NCBI RefSeq assembly: GCF_005405125.1
Contig: NZ_BJDL01000022.1
Coordinates: 19,354 to 83,353 of the forward strand
Source: Lactiplantibacillus songbeiensis
GTDB lineage: Bacteria; Bacillota; Bacilli; Lactobacillales; Lactobacillaceae
Direction of reading: 5' to 3'
DNA: 64,000 bases
Shown piece by piece: positions 1-7,827 of this stretch; position 1 is the first letter of the stretch, and each line of letters opens with the position of its first letter. Made by a program: the position numbers and the translations under genes. The notes under the pieces were generated by a model. It did no database searches. It saw nothing but the letters and a program-made list of their open reading frames with translations, and was not told where the DNA came from.

Positions 1-450
1 CCCAAATAAAGCTGACCGGTACAAGGTATTTTCAACCCGAGCACTGTCATCTAATTGTAATGGTCGAAACATGTCTTGGTACATCTTGACCAAGGCTTTC
101 CGGGTCCGTGGAATTTTTAATGAATCGTTCATGTCTAACATGACTGGCGTTAAGCCCTTATGCCGTTCACAAGCGACCCGGAATTCTTGGGCGAATACCA
201 TTAAGGCGGCATCGCCTTCGACCCCGTCCATCTTTTCATTTAATTGGTCGGTCACGCCTTGAATAAATTGAATACCGACTTGGTCGAGTAAATCACTCAA
301 ACTATCAACATAGTTATAAATCGACTGTGGTCGTACATCTAAGACGAGCGCCAAGTCACGGATTGTTAAACCATTAATACCCTTGGTTTCAATTAGTTGG
401 TTAGCGGTTGCTAACACTTTCGCCTGGGTTAACGTTCTTCTTTTAACCAT
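1..450 (-). CDS. TetR/AcrR family transcriptional regulator (3' end outside window)
   Basis: The ATG at 450 opens a frame that stays open to the left edge, giving 150 residues without a stop. The N-terminus has the TetR helix-turn-helix layout: a lysine/arginine start, then a segment around residues 20-50 with GINGLTIRDLALVLDV and QSIYNYV, typical of the recognition helix. It is divergent from the MFS exporter at 616, with 165 bp between them, which is the usual arrangement for a local repressor of a drug exporter. A TATAAT on the minus strand at 487-492 may be its -10 box. The ligand is unknown. The family is clear; the link to the exporter is inferred from position. Confidence 0.85.
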   Translation of the reverse strand, partial: MVKRRTLTQAKVLATANQLIETKGINGLTIRDLALVLDVRPQSIYNYVDSLSDLLDQVGIQFIQGVTDQLNEKMDGVEGDAALMVFAQEFRVACERHKGLTPVMLDMNDSLKIPRTRKALVKMYQDMFRPLQLDDSARVENTLYRSALFG

Positions 451-534
451 TGTTTTTCCCCCACCCTCAAAGTTGATTCGTTAGTTATTATACCGCATTT
501 TTATAATTTTTATTGTGTTCATGCAGTCAAACTA

Positions 535-563
535 TTTAAATTTTTAGTTAAAAGGCTTATAAT
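535..563 (+). promoter_or_regulatory. Putative promoter of the MFS exporter
   Basis: TTTAAA (535-540), a 17-base spacer and TATAAT (558-563) precede the exporter start by about 50 bases. An imperfect AT-rich inverted repeat just downstream (ATAATAA near 559-566 against TTTATTAT near 585-592) could be an operator for the divergent TetR protein. The operator is speculative. Confidence 0.5.
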
Positions 564-615
564 AACGCTAAACTGATTTAATAAGTTTATTATGAAAGAT
601 AAATGAGGCGAAAAA

Positions 616-2061
616 ATGGTTGATACAACTGGTCATCGTTACAGTCAATTGTGGCTGACGCTGACCTTGATTTTAGGGACTTTCTGTACCGCACTGACCA
701 CGAATATGCTGGTTACCGCGTACCCGACACTAATGACAAAATTTTCAATTTCCAGTGCTACCGTCCAGTGGTTGACGACTGGCTCCTTGTTAGTGATGGG
801 AATTATGATTCCCGTCAGCGCTTGGCTGCTCAATAATTTTAGTTTACGTGTCATTTACGTGGCCGCCCTCAGCTGTTTTCTCGGCGGTCTGATTATTAGT
901 TATACCGCGACTAACTTTCAGCTGATTCTACTAGGTCGATTAGTCCAAGCCTTGGGAATTGGGATTACTTTTCCAACGATTCAGACCGTGCTACTCGTCA
1001 TTTATCCCCCGGAAAAGCGGGGCACGATGATGGGACTTGGCGGGATCGTGATTGGCTTAGCCCCCGCCCTTGGTCCGACCGTTTCTGGCTGGATCTTGGA
1101 TAATGCCAGTTGGCGGGACCTCTTCGGGATGATGATTCCACCAGTAATCGTTGTCTTGTTACTAGCCATCTTCACCGTTAAACCAGTGATTCCACTGAAG
1201 AAATCACCACTAGATGCGGGCGCAATTGCCTTATCAACGCTGGGCTTTGGCAGTCTGCTCTATGGCTTTTCATCAGTCGGTAATTCTGGTTGGGGCGCCC
1301 CGATTGTTTGGGGCAGCATTATTGTCGGCATCCTGTTAATTACCGGGTTCGTTTGGCGTGAATGGCCGCAAGCCCAACCGTTGCTCAACATTCGACTATT
1401 AAAAGTGCCATCATTTACGATTGCGTCCCTCATTACAGCGCTAGCTAATACAGCTATGATTGGGATTCAAGTCGTCCTGCCGATGTACTTGCAAAACGTA
1501 CGCGGATTAACGCCTTTACAATCAGGTTTAATGATTCTCCCCGGAGCCCTCTTATATGGGGTCATCAGTCTGGTTAGTGGGCGCGCTTATGATCATATTG
1601 GCGGTCGCCGGTTAGCCTTAATGGGCATGTTCTTATTAACATTGGGCACATTACCCTTTGCCTTTTTAACGCAACAGACGCCTTATCCCTACATTTTATT
1701 CGAATACATCGTCTTAATGAGCGGGGTGGCGTTAGTCGCCATGCCATTAACGGCAGCAAGTTCCGTTGATTTAACTGGGATTCAGCTCAGTCATGGCACC
1801 GCCATTAATAGTACCATGCGTCAAGTCATGACCTCGATGGGGACCGCAATCTTAGGCAGTGTCTTGACCAATGTCACGAATCAAGCGAAACCTGCCGCAG
1901 CCTTACTTACCCACGCCCCACTAGCCTACCGGGACCAACTATATACCGCCGCTATGCAAGGCTTTCACGCCGCTTTTTTAGTCGCAACGGTTATGGGAAT
2001 TCTGGGTTTAATCCTAGCCGGGCTTGTTAAAAAGCCGCAGAAAGCTCAGGTGATCAAATGA
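616..2061 (+). CDS. MFS transporter, DHA2 (drug:H+ antiporter) family
   Basis: A 481-residue, very hydrophobic protein of the length usual for 14-helix DHA2 exporters (EmrB/QacA type). The antiporter motif C is visible at residues 146-160 (IGLAPALGPTVSGWI), and a cytoplasmic loop PPEKRG follows at 131-136, both typical of the family. It likely exports a toxic or amphiphilic compound using the proton gradient; the substrate cannot be read from sequence. The ATG is preceded by GAGGCG. The gene is divergent from a TetR regulator and its last bases overlap the next gene (ATGA), so the two are translationally coupled. Confidence 0.9.
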   Translation: MVDTTGHRYSQLWLTLTLILGTFCTALTTNMLVTAYPTLMTKFSISSATVQWLTTGSLLVMGIMIPVSAWLLNNFSLRVIYVAALSCFLGGLIISYTATNFQLILLGRLVQALGIGITFPTIQTVLLVIYPPEKRGTMMGLGGIVIGLAPALGPTVSGWILDNASWRDLFGMMIPPVIVVLLLAIFTVKPVIPLKKSPLDAGAIALSTLGFGSLLYGFSSVGNSGWGAPIVWGSIIVGILLITGFVWREWPQAQPLLNIRLLKVPSFTIASLITALANTAMIGIQVVLPMYLQNVRGLTPLQSGLMILPGALLYGVISLVSGRAYDHIGGRRLALMGMFLLTLGTLPFAFLTQQTPYPYILFEYIVLMSGVALVAMPLTAASSVDLTGIQLSHGTAINSTMRQVMTSMGTAILGSVLTNVTNQAKPAAALLTHAPLAYRDQLYTAAMQGFHAAFLVATVMGILGLILAGLVKKPQKAQVIK

Positions 2062-2774
2062 TTTTAATATTGCTTATGCTGGGTTTGCTCGGCTTTATCG
2101 TGGGCTTTCTAGCATTAAAACACCGGGCACAACGGTGGATTGTTGGGGGCGCTAGTCTCCTAATCTTAGTCATGGCGGCCAGCTTAATGATTGGCAACGA
2201 TACGCAACATTGGGGCATGCAACCGGTCACTAAAACGACCACGACACCTTTGCAGTCTGCGGTCAAAAATGATTATGTCTCACTACTACTGTACCAACCG
2301 ATTAAACACGCGACCACTGAAAAAGTCTACGTTTATCGGCCAGTGAATCAGACGAAACGTCAACATACGGCAGCTGACTTGACGACGCACGTCACTGTTC
2401 AAACGTCGAAAGCCAACACCGCGGTCTTAACAACCAAGACCACGCGTTGGGCGTATCGTAACGCGGCTTGGCGGTGGTTATTCAGTGCCACTGGCAACCA
2501 TACAACGTTGATCAAGCGTCGCCAAATCTTTAGTCTGCCAAACCACTGGGCCACCTTAAGTGTCAGTCAGGCGCAATGGCTGGCAAAACAGGCCAAAGCC
2601 CTGAAAGCAACCGAACAGACGACGATGGCAACTAAAGTCAAGCAATTACGGAGCGCTGATCCGAGTCTAAGTGCGACGCAGGCTAAGGCTCAGGTTGAAC
2701 GACAACTCAACCAACAAACCCCCAGTGTGCTTGCTAAACTCATTAAACAAGCCCAACAACAGTCTAAATATTAA
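2058..2774 (+). CDS. Membrane-anchored accessory protein, DUF4811-like
   Basis: A 238-residue protein starting inside the stop of the MFS gene (ATGA overlap). Residues 1-21 and about 27-46 are two transmembrane segments. The rest is polar, rich in Lys, Gln and Thr, and predicted outside or peripheral to the membrane. I recall proteins of this type annotated DUF4811 beside MFS exporters in lactobacilli, but cannot confirm the family here. It has no catalytic motif that I recognise. Coupling to the exporter suggests an accessory role in transport. An intrinsic terminator follows directly. Confidence 0.75.
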   Translation: MILILLMLGLLGFIVGFLALKHRAQRWIVGGASLLILVMAASLMIGNDTQHWGMQPVTKTTTTPLQSAVKNDYVSLLLYQPIKHATTEKVYVYRPVNQTKRQHTAADLTTHVTVQTSKANTAVLTTKTTRWAYRNAAWRWLFSATGNHTTLIKRRQIFSLPNHWATLSVSQAQWLAKQAKALKATEQTTMATKVKQLRSADPSLSATQAKAQVERQLNQQTPSVLAKLIKQAQQQSKY

Positions 2775-2782
2775 TCCGAACC

Positions 2783-2830
2783 AAAGACCATTAGCTGGTC
2801 AACTTAACCACCAGCTAATGGTCTTTTTAT
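2783..2830 (+). terminator. Intrinsic terminator of the MFS operon
   Basis: A perfect 17-bp stem (2783-2799 with 2810-2826) ends in a short T run. It lies 8 bases after the stop of the DUF4811-like gene. Confidence 0.9.
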
Positions 2831-2926
2831 AACTCATCTGGTCGATAAAAATAACTATACCAATTTTAAATCAATTTCACCACAACCCTAATAAAGACAC
2901 CGGATTGCCGATAACGCGATTAATAA

Positions 2927-3002
2927 TTACAACGCTTTCACTTGACTTTGACCCCCTTGAACGGGTATTTTAGAAGACAAACCCGGTTAGAAAACGATTT
3001 CA
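2927..3002 (+). promoter_or_regulatory. Promoter flanked by two cre-like sites (aldehyde dehydrogenase)
   Basis: TTGACT (2942-2947), an 18-base spacer and TATTTT (2966-2971) form a plausible promoter. A CcpA-box-like 14-mer, TTACAACGCTTTCA, lies just before it (2927-2940), and a second, AGAAAACGATTTCA, just after it (2989-3002). Each matches the cre consensus at about 12 of 14 positions. Sites on both sides of a promoter are the usual layout for catabolite repression. CcpA binding is inferred. Confidence 0.55.
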
Positions 3003-3033
3003 TAAAGACAAATCAGACAAAGGAGCAATTAAC

Positions 3034-4407
3034 ATGGCATACCAAACAATCAATCCATATACCAATGAGCTTTTAAAAACGTATTCAAACACCACTGACG
3101 CCGAACTCGAACAGGCTTTAGCCAGTGGTCACCAACTATACCAACAGTGGCGTACGGCCACGCCAAGCACCCGTGCGGCCACCTTACACCAACTGGCTAC
3201 TTTGATGCGGACTGAGAAGCATCAACTGGCCACAGTTCTAACAACCGAAATGGGTAAGTTGATTGGTGAAGCAGAAGCAGAAGTCGACCTTTGTGCCGAT
3301 ATTGCCGACTACTTCGCAGCGCATGGCGCGGACCTGTTAGCCCCCACCCCACTAACAACTGATGCCGGTAAGGCTTATTTTGCCAAGCAAGCTGTCGGCA
3401 TTTTAGTGATGGTCGAACCGTGGAACTTCCCTTACTATCAGATTATGCGAGTCTTTGCACCCAACTATATGGTCGGTAATCCGATGATTTTGAAGCATGC
3501 CTCCAACACCCCTGGTTCGGCGGCCGCCTTTACCGATGTCGTCACCCGGGCTGGTGCCCCTGCTGGTAGTCTGACCAATCTCTTTATCAGCTATGACCAA
3601 GTCAGTGCCGCGATTGCTGACAAGCGGGTGGCAGGCGTGGCCTTAACTGGTTCGGAACGTGGCGGCGCCGCCGTTGCCCAAGAAGCCGGCGCTAACTTGA
3701 AGAAGTCAACGATGGAACTCGGTGGCAACGATGCTTTTATTATTCTAGATGATGCCGATTGGGACTTAGTTAAAGAAATTGCGCCGCAAGCCCGCCTATT
3801 CAATAATGGCCAAGTTTGTTCAGCCTCGAAACGTTTCATCGTGATGGCTGATAAATATGATGACTTTTTGGCTTATCTAAAGGCTGAATTTGCCAAAGTC
3901 AAACCTGGCGATCCGCTTGATCCGGCAACCACTTTGGCACCGATGAACTCAGCACGCGCCAAACAAAAGTTGCAAAAACAAGTCGATGCGGCGATTGCTG
4001 CAGGCGCACACGTTTACGCTGGCAATCAGCCAATCGACTTTCCCGGCCAATTCTTTGAACCGACCATTTTAACCGATATTACAAAAGACAATCCGGCTTT
4101 CGATGAAGAAATGTTTGGCCCCGTTGCTGCAGTCTACAAGGTTAATTCCGAAGCCGAAGCCATTGCTTTAGCCAATGATTCTAGCTATGGTCTCGGCAGT
4201 ACGGTCTTCTCACAAGATGCGAAGCGCGCTGACCGGGTTGCCCAGCAACTAGAAGCTGGGATGACGACAATTAACCGCGCTTGGATTACGGCACCGGAAT
4301 TACCATTCGGTGGCGTTAAACATTCTGGCTACGGTCGCGAATTATGCGAATTAGGGCTGAATGCCTTTGTCAATGAACATTTGATTTTGAATGCTAGTGA
4401 AAAGTAA
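3034..4407 (+). CDS. gabD: NAD(P)-dependent succinate-semialdehyde dehydrogenase family protein
   Basis: A 457-residue aldehyde dehydrogenase, the normal length for the short GabD-type branch. Key residues are visible: Asn131 in PWNFP, Lys154 in ILKHASN, the general base Glu228 in MELGGND and the nucleophile Cys262 in NGQVCSASKR. It oxidises an aldehyde, most likely succinic semialdehyde, to the acid in the cytoplasm. AAAGGAG sits 9 bases before the ATG. It is monocistronic, with a promoter bracketed by cre-like sites and a bidirectional terminator behind. Substrate choice within this family is hard to call, so the symbol is tentative. Confidence 0.88.
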   Translation: MAYQTINPYTNELLKTYSNTTDAELEQALASGHQLYQQWRTATPSTRAATLHQLATLMRTEKHQLATVLTTEMGKLIGEAEAEVDLCADIADYFAAHGADLLAPTPLTTDAGKAYFAKQAVGILVMVEPWNFPYYQIMRVFAPNYMVGNPMILKHASNTPGSAAAFTDVVTRAGAPAGSLTNLFISYDQVSAAIADKRVAGVALTGSERGGAAVAQEAGANLKKSTMELGGNDAFIILDDADWDLVKEIAPQARLFNNGQVCSASKRFIVMADKYDDFLAYLKAEFAKVKPGDPLDPATTLAPMNSARAKQKLQKQVDAAIAAGAHVYAGNQPIDFPGQFFEPTILTDITKDNPAFDEEMFGPVAAVYKVNSEAEAIALANDSSYGLGSTVFSQDAKRADRVAQQLEAGMTTINRAWITAPELPFGGVKHSGYGRELCELGLNAFVNEHLILNASEK

Positions 4408-4414
4408 AGGCACC

Positions 4415-4459
4415 AAAAAAATGGTCGTGCGACTGAAAATCCGTCGCACGACCATTTTT
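4415..4459. terminator. Bidirectional terminator between gabD and the MFS gene
   Basis: A 17-bp perfect stem (4415-4431 region with 4443-4459) is flanked by A and T runs on both sides, so it can end transcription from both convergent genes. Confidence 0.88.
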
Positions 4460-4463
4460 AATA

Positions 4464-5606
4464 TCATCCTAACTGATTTGCTGAGCGACTAGCCCTTAAC
4501 GCCACACCAATATAACCCAATGCGACCAGCGCCAATACCCAAAACATGCCTTGATAAGTCACCCCTTCGACTAGCCAGCCTAAGCTCACGGCACCTAATC
4601 CCATACCCAAATCATAGGCATTTAAAAACATGCCCGTCGCAGTATCCCGATTATCAAGCGTGGTGACTTTAAACAACCATGCTTGCAACGTTGGATAAAT
4701 CGCCCCATCAGCCACGCCGTAAAAGATCCCCGCAACAATCAAGAGCCAATTACTAGTCACCATCGCAATCAGTATAACCCCAATCAACAGTAAGCCTGTG
4801 CTGATCATTAGAATTAGCCGAGGTCCCCGCTGATCAAAGGTCCGGCCAACAATCGGTCGAATGACGACGCCAGCAATCGCAGCAACGAAAAAGAAGCCCG
4901 AGATAGCTGTTAAATGCCGTAATTGAGCATAAATGGGCGTAAATGTCATCACCCCGCTCATTAGAATCCCTAAAATAAAAACGAGACCACATTGGGGTAA
5001 AAACTGCCGATCAAAAATCGGCGCTTTAACAGTAGCCTGTACACGCCGAGGCTTAGTCGTCGTCCCTAAAATAGCGACCAAGGCTGCGGCTAAAATCCCA
5101 ATACAAGTTAAAAAAAAGGCTTGAAAGGAATAATGTTGAACGACGGCTAATGCTAGTAATGGCGCTAACGACGCGGTCACCATCGTGCCAATTCCAAAGT
5201 AACCCATCCCCTCACCAATCTTTTGGTGCGGTAATTCATCCGCAGCCGAAGTGGCAAAATAAGTGGTGGTCAGGCCATGACCTAACCCGTTGAATAATCG
5301 CAATAAGACCAACAATCCAAAACTACCAAGTAACGGATAACCGACCGCAGCTAATAAATACAAGAGGATACCCACCATCAATAAAACTTTTTTAGAAAAT
5401 TGATTCGAAAACCACGGTACAAATAATCGCGTGACTAGTGCTGCGAACATAATCGCACCGACAAAAATACCAATCTGGCCAGGTGTTAATCCCAACTTTT
5501 TCCCATACAACGGCAAAACTGGGACCTGCATGTTGTAAACCATAAATAAGAGTGCATTCCCAATTAAGATTAAAATAAAATTCCGATTCCAATACGATGT
5601 TTCCAT
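4464..5606 (-). CDS. MFS transporter
   Basis: A 380-residue 12-helix-type MFS protein. The ATG at 5606 is chosen because GGGGAGGAAA lies 6 bases upstream; an in-frame start 8 codons earlier overlaps this ribosome binding site and is unlikely. The N-terminus (NFILILIGNALLFMVYNMQVPVLPLYG) resembles YwoG/SetA-like exporters. Arginine-rich cytoplasmic loops and a GLGHGLTTTYFATSAADE segment agree with MFS topology. The substrate is unknown. It is a single gene whose mRNA leader contains a terminator hairpin, so expression may be conditional. Confidence 0.85.
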   Translation of the reverse strand: METSYWNRNFILILIGNALLFMVYNMQVPVLPLYGKKLGLTPGQIGIFVGAIMFAALVTRLFVPWFSNQFSKKVLLMVGILLYLLAAVGYPLLGSFGLLVLLRLFNGLGHGLTTTYFATSAADELPHQKIGEGMGYFGIGTMVTASLAPLLALAVVQHYSFQAFFLTCIGILAAALVAILGTTTKPRRVQATVKAPIFDRQFLPQCGLVFILGILMSGVMTFTPIYAQLRHLTAISGFFFVAAIAGVVIRPIVGRTFDQRGPRLILMISTGLLLIGVILIAMVTSNWLLIVAGIFYGVADGAIYPTLQAWLFKVTTLDNRDTATGMFLNAYDLGMGLGAVSLGWLVEGVTYQGMFWVLALVALGYIGVALRASRSANQLG

Positions 5607-5631
5607 AGCTATTTCCTCCCCAAAAGACAAA

Positions 5632-5705
5632 AAAGGCGACCAGAAAAGATAGTTTAAACCATCTTATCTGGCCGCAGCCCTCCGATACTCAGACGAGTAC
5701 CTTAT
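5632..5705 (-). promoter_or_regulatory. Structured 5' leader with terminator-like hairpin before the MFS gene
   Basis: Reading the minus strand, a first hairpin (GTACTC, loop GTCT, GAGTAT; 5685-5700) is followed by CGGAGGGCTGC. A second long imperfect hairpin (GGCCAGATAAGATGG with CTATCTTTTCTGGTC) then ends in TTTTTT at about 5632-5637. This sits 25-95 bases before the start codon, where a transcription attenuator would be. It matches no riboswitch class I can recognise. Confidence 0.55.
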
Positions 5706-5845
5706 CTAACTTATAAGTCTTCCGAATTAATTATTTTGAATTTAAGATAAAGTCTACCGTATTACTCATTGAAAAATCAAGGACAATTTTCATGAACGAA
5801 GGGATAAAAACAGATATAGTCCTAAACGTTTGGTACTAGTAAAAA

Positions 5846-6007
5846 TTGCCGCCTGCCGGTTGGTTCCTAAAACGCTGGAACGCCATGGGCCATTTTGAAG
5901 CCAAAGCCCGGTCTTCAAAACTGACCTTGGCCTAAGTCCGAGCAAACCACTCGCACTAAGGCCAACGACACGGCTGAGCGTTTTAGGAACCAACCTCTCG
6001 GCTAAAT
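5846..6007 (+). repeat. Structured intergenic repeat, A type, sense orientation (copy 1)
   Basis: Runs from TTGCCGCCTGCCGGTTGG to CCTCTCGGCTAAAT. The outer stem GGTTGGTTCCTAAAACGCT (5858-5876) pairs perfectly with its complement at 5977-5995. Inside are two hairpins: TTTTGAAG...CTTCAAAA with loop core GCCAAAG..CGGTC, and TTGGCCT...AGGCCAA. With the following copy it forms a convergent pair. Short open frames through it are by-products of the structure. Confidence 0.9.
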
Positions 6008-6049
6008 GACCGAATTGAAAATAATCAATCGCTAATTTTTTAATAGCCA

Positions 6050-6208
6050 TTAATTAACGCCGGGCGGGCCAGAATTGGCTCAGTGGTGTCGTTGATCTTA
6101 GTTGTCTGATTTTGGGCAACTTAGATCAAGCCCGGCTTGCGAGACCGCACTTTGGCTCGCAAACGTGGCCACCACGTTCCAGCCGATTCTGGACCAACCA
6201 GAGTGGCA
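6050..6208 (-). repeat. Structured intergenic repeat, B type, antisense orientation (copy 2)
   Basis: Starts TTAATTAACGCCGGGCGGGCC and ends CCAACCAGAGTGGCA. Its reverse complement has the same order of motifs as the A type: GCTGGAACG, GGCCA, the GCCAAAGTGCGGTC loop, a second hairpin, and AACGACACCACTGAGC. The second-hairpin arms here read TTGATCT and AGATCAA, differing from other copies but still complementary. Confidence 0.9.
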
Positions 6209-6227
6209 CTTTTTATACTCATGAACG

Positions 6228-6261
6228 AAAAAAGCAAGCCAACTAACTGTCGGCTTGCTTT
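6228..6261 (-). terminator. Intrinsic terminator of rlmD
   Basis: AAAGCAAGCC (6231-6240) pairs with GGCTTGCTTT (6252-6261). On the minus strand the stem is followed by a run of six T, 8 bases after the stop codon. Confidence 0.85.
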
Positions 6262-6269
6262 AATCAGAT

Positions 6270-7640
6270 TTAGTCGCGTTCTAAGACGGTTACACTTTCA
6301 ATATGTGGTGTTTGTGGGAATTGGTCCACTGGCTGAACCGGCGCACAAATGTGGTAGCCGTGTTCACCAAAACGTTGGACATCGCGTACTAAGGTCGATG
6401 GGTTACAGCTAATGTAAACCACGCGCTTTGGCCCCATTTCAGCGGCACTTTCGATAAAGGCCGCATCCAGACCTTTACGTGGCGGATCAACGACAACAAC
6501 ATCTGGTTTGATGTCATCTTCCGCCCACTTAGCCATTGCTTTTTCAGCACTATCCAAGACAAACTTCACATTGTGGATATCATTCTTGTCAGCGTTTTGA
6601 CGAGCATTGTCAATCGCTGCTGGTACAATATCAACCCCATAAACTTGCTTGGCATGTTGCGCCATCGTCAGTGAGATGGTCCCAATCCCAGAATAAGCAT
6701 CGATAACCGTTTCATTGCCAGTCAAACCAGCCTTGTCGATCGCCAATTGATACAACTTTTCAGTTTGTTGGGGATTAACTTGGTAGAATGATTGTGCTGA
6801 AATAGCGAACGTTAACCCTAATAATTGATCATCAATGGTTGATTTACCCGCTAACACGTTGTTAACTGGCCCTAAGATGACGTTAGTCTGCTTTTGGTTG
6901 ACGTTCTGGATAATGCTGACTACTTCAGGTAAAGCGGCTTGAATCTCCGATACGACCACGTCAGCCATTGGCAAATGTTTCGTCCGCGTCACAATCACAA
7001 CCATCATTTCATGGCTGTAGTAACCACGCCGAACCATGATCGTCCGAATCGTCCCACTATGATGAAATTCATCATAAGGGGCTTCATGGTATTTCCGTAA
7101 GATATCCCGAATAACCACAATAGCTTGGTCAATTGCTGGATCTTGAATATAGTAATCTTCAATCGGCATTAATTGATGACTATTCTTCTTGTAAAAACCA
7201 GTCGTCAATTCGCCTTGGACTTTCCGAACTGGCACTTGCGCCTTATTCCGGTATTGGGTTGGATTTTCCATTCCAATGGTTGGTAAGACTTCCACATCAT
7301 CCATATGCACTTTGGCAAATAATTCAGCGATTTGATGTTGCTTGAACTTCAATTGTTCGCTGTATTCCAAATGTTGCAAGGGTGCGATCCCAGTTTGACG
7401 GTAGACCCGGCCTTTAGGGTTGACCCGATGGGGGCTGACTTGCTTGATTTGTTCGACATCACCAAACGCAAAGTTTTTGGTCGTCTTGGTCACTTTAACT
7501 GAGATTTTTTCTTCTGGTAATGCATTATCGATAAAGATTGGGTAATTATCGACTTTCGCCACACCCATCCCTTGATAAGTTAAGTCCATGATATCAACAT
7601 CTAAGACTTCACCTTTATAAACTGGTAAATTTACTTTCAT
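6270..7640 (-). CDS. rlmD: 23S rRNA (uracil-C5)-methyltransferase, RlmD/RumA family
   Basis: A 456-residue class I methyltransferase. An N-terminal TRAM domain covers residues 1-60. The SAM-binding motif DAYSGIGT is at 314-321, DPPRKG at 385-390, and the catalytic cysteine is Cys412 in ISCNPSTLVRD. It methylates uridine in 23S rRNA using SAM. The cysteine cluster that binds a 4Fe-4S centre in the E. coli enzyme is absent: the corresponding region (about 70-90, GRVYRQTGIAPLQHL) has no cysteine. GAGGAA lies 5 bases before the ATG. In several Firmicutes one enzyme methylates two positions (RlmCD), so the exact target is open. Confidence 0.9.
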   Translation of the reverse strand: MKVNLPVYKGEVLDVDIMDLTYQGMGVAKVDNYPIFIDNALPEEKISVKVTKTTKNFAFGDVEQIKQVSPHRVNPKGRVYRQTGIAPLQHLEYSEQLKFKQHQIAELFAKVHMDDVEVLPTIGMENPTQYRNKAQVPVRKVQGELTTGFYKKNSHQLMPIEDYYIQDPAIDQAIVVIRDILRKYHEAPYDEFHHSGTIRTIMVRRGYYSHEMMVVIVTRTKHLPMADVVVSEIQAALPEVVSIIQNVNQKQTNVILGPVNNVLAGKSTIDDQLLGLTFAISAQSFYQVNPQQTEKLYQLAIDKAGLTGNETVIDAYSGIGTISLTMAQHAKQVYGVDIVPAAIDNARQNADKNDIHNVKFVLDSAEKAMAKWAEDDIKPDVVVVDPPRKGLDAAFIESAAEMGPKRVVYISCNPSTLVRDVQRFGEHGYHICAPVQPVDQFPQTPHIESVTVLERD

Positions 7641-7778
7641 GAAATTCCTCGTTTTTCTTTCTTGACTAGTTTAATTATTTTATATAAACAGGTTTGTTCA
7701 CCTGACGGATTTAGTTGAAACGCCCTTAGATTAGGCAACCAGGACCACTCACTAGTTATCCCATCGATTCAGGTCGTT

Positions 7779-7810
7779 AAAAAAATTACCGTTCACCATT
7801 GTATCGGTAA
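7779..7810 (-). terminator. Intrinsic terminator of dagK
   Basis: On the minus strand TTACCG pairs with CGGTAA across a 13-base loop and is followed by seven T, just after the dagK stop codon. The stem is short (6 bp). Confidence 0.65.
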
Positions 7811-7827
7811 ACGATAATTTAAGCAAG

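Noticed and set aside
5790..6050. Open frame of about 86 codons with VGLSASGLLGLRP, also seen at 18302-18511, 32281-32484 and 49643-49936
   Set aside because: These frames run through the structured repeat, have no ribosome binding site and differ at their ends between copies; they are by-products of the repeat.
6137..6412. Plus-strand frame across repeat copy 2 and the end of rlmD
   Set aside because: It crosses a terminator and a well-supported gene on the other strand, with no ribosome binding site.
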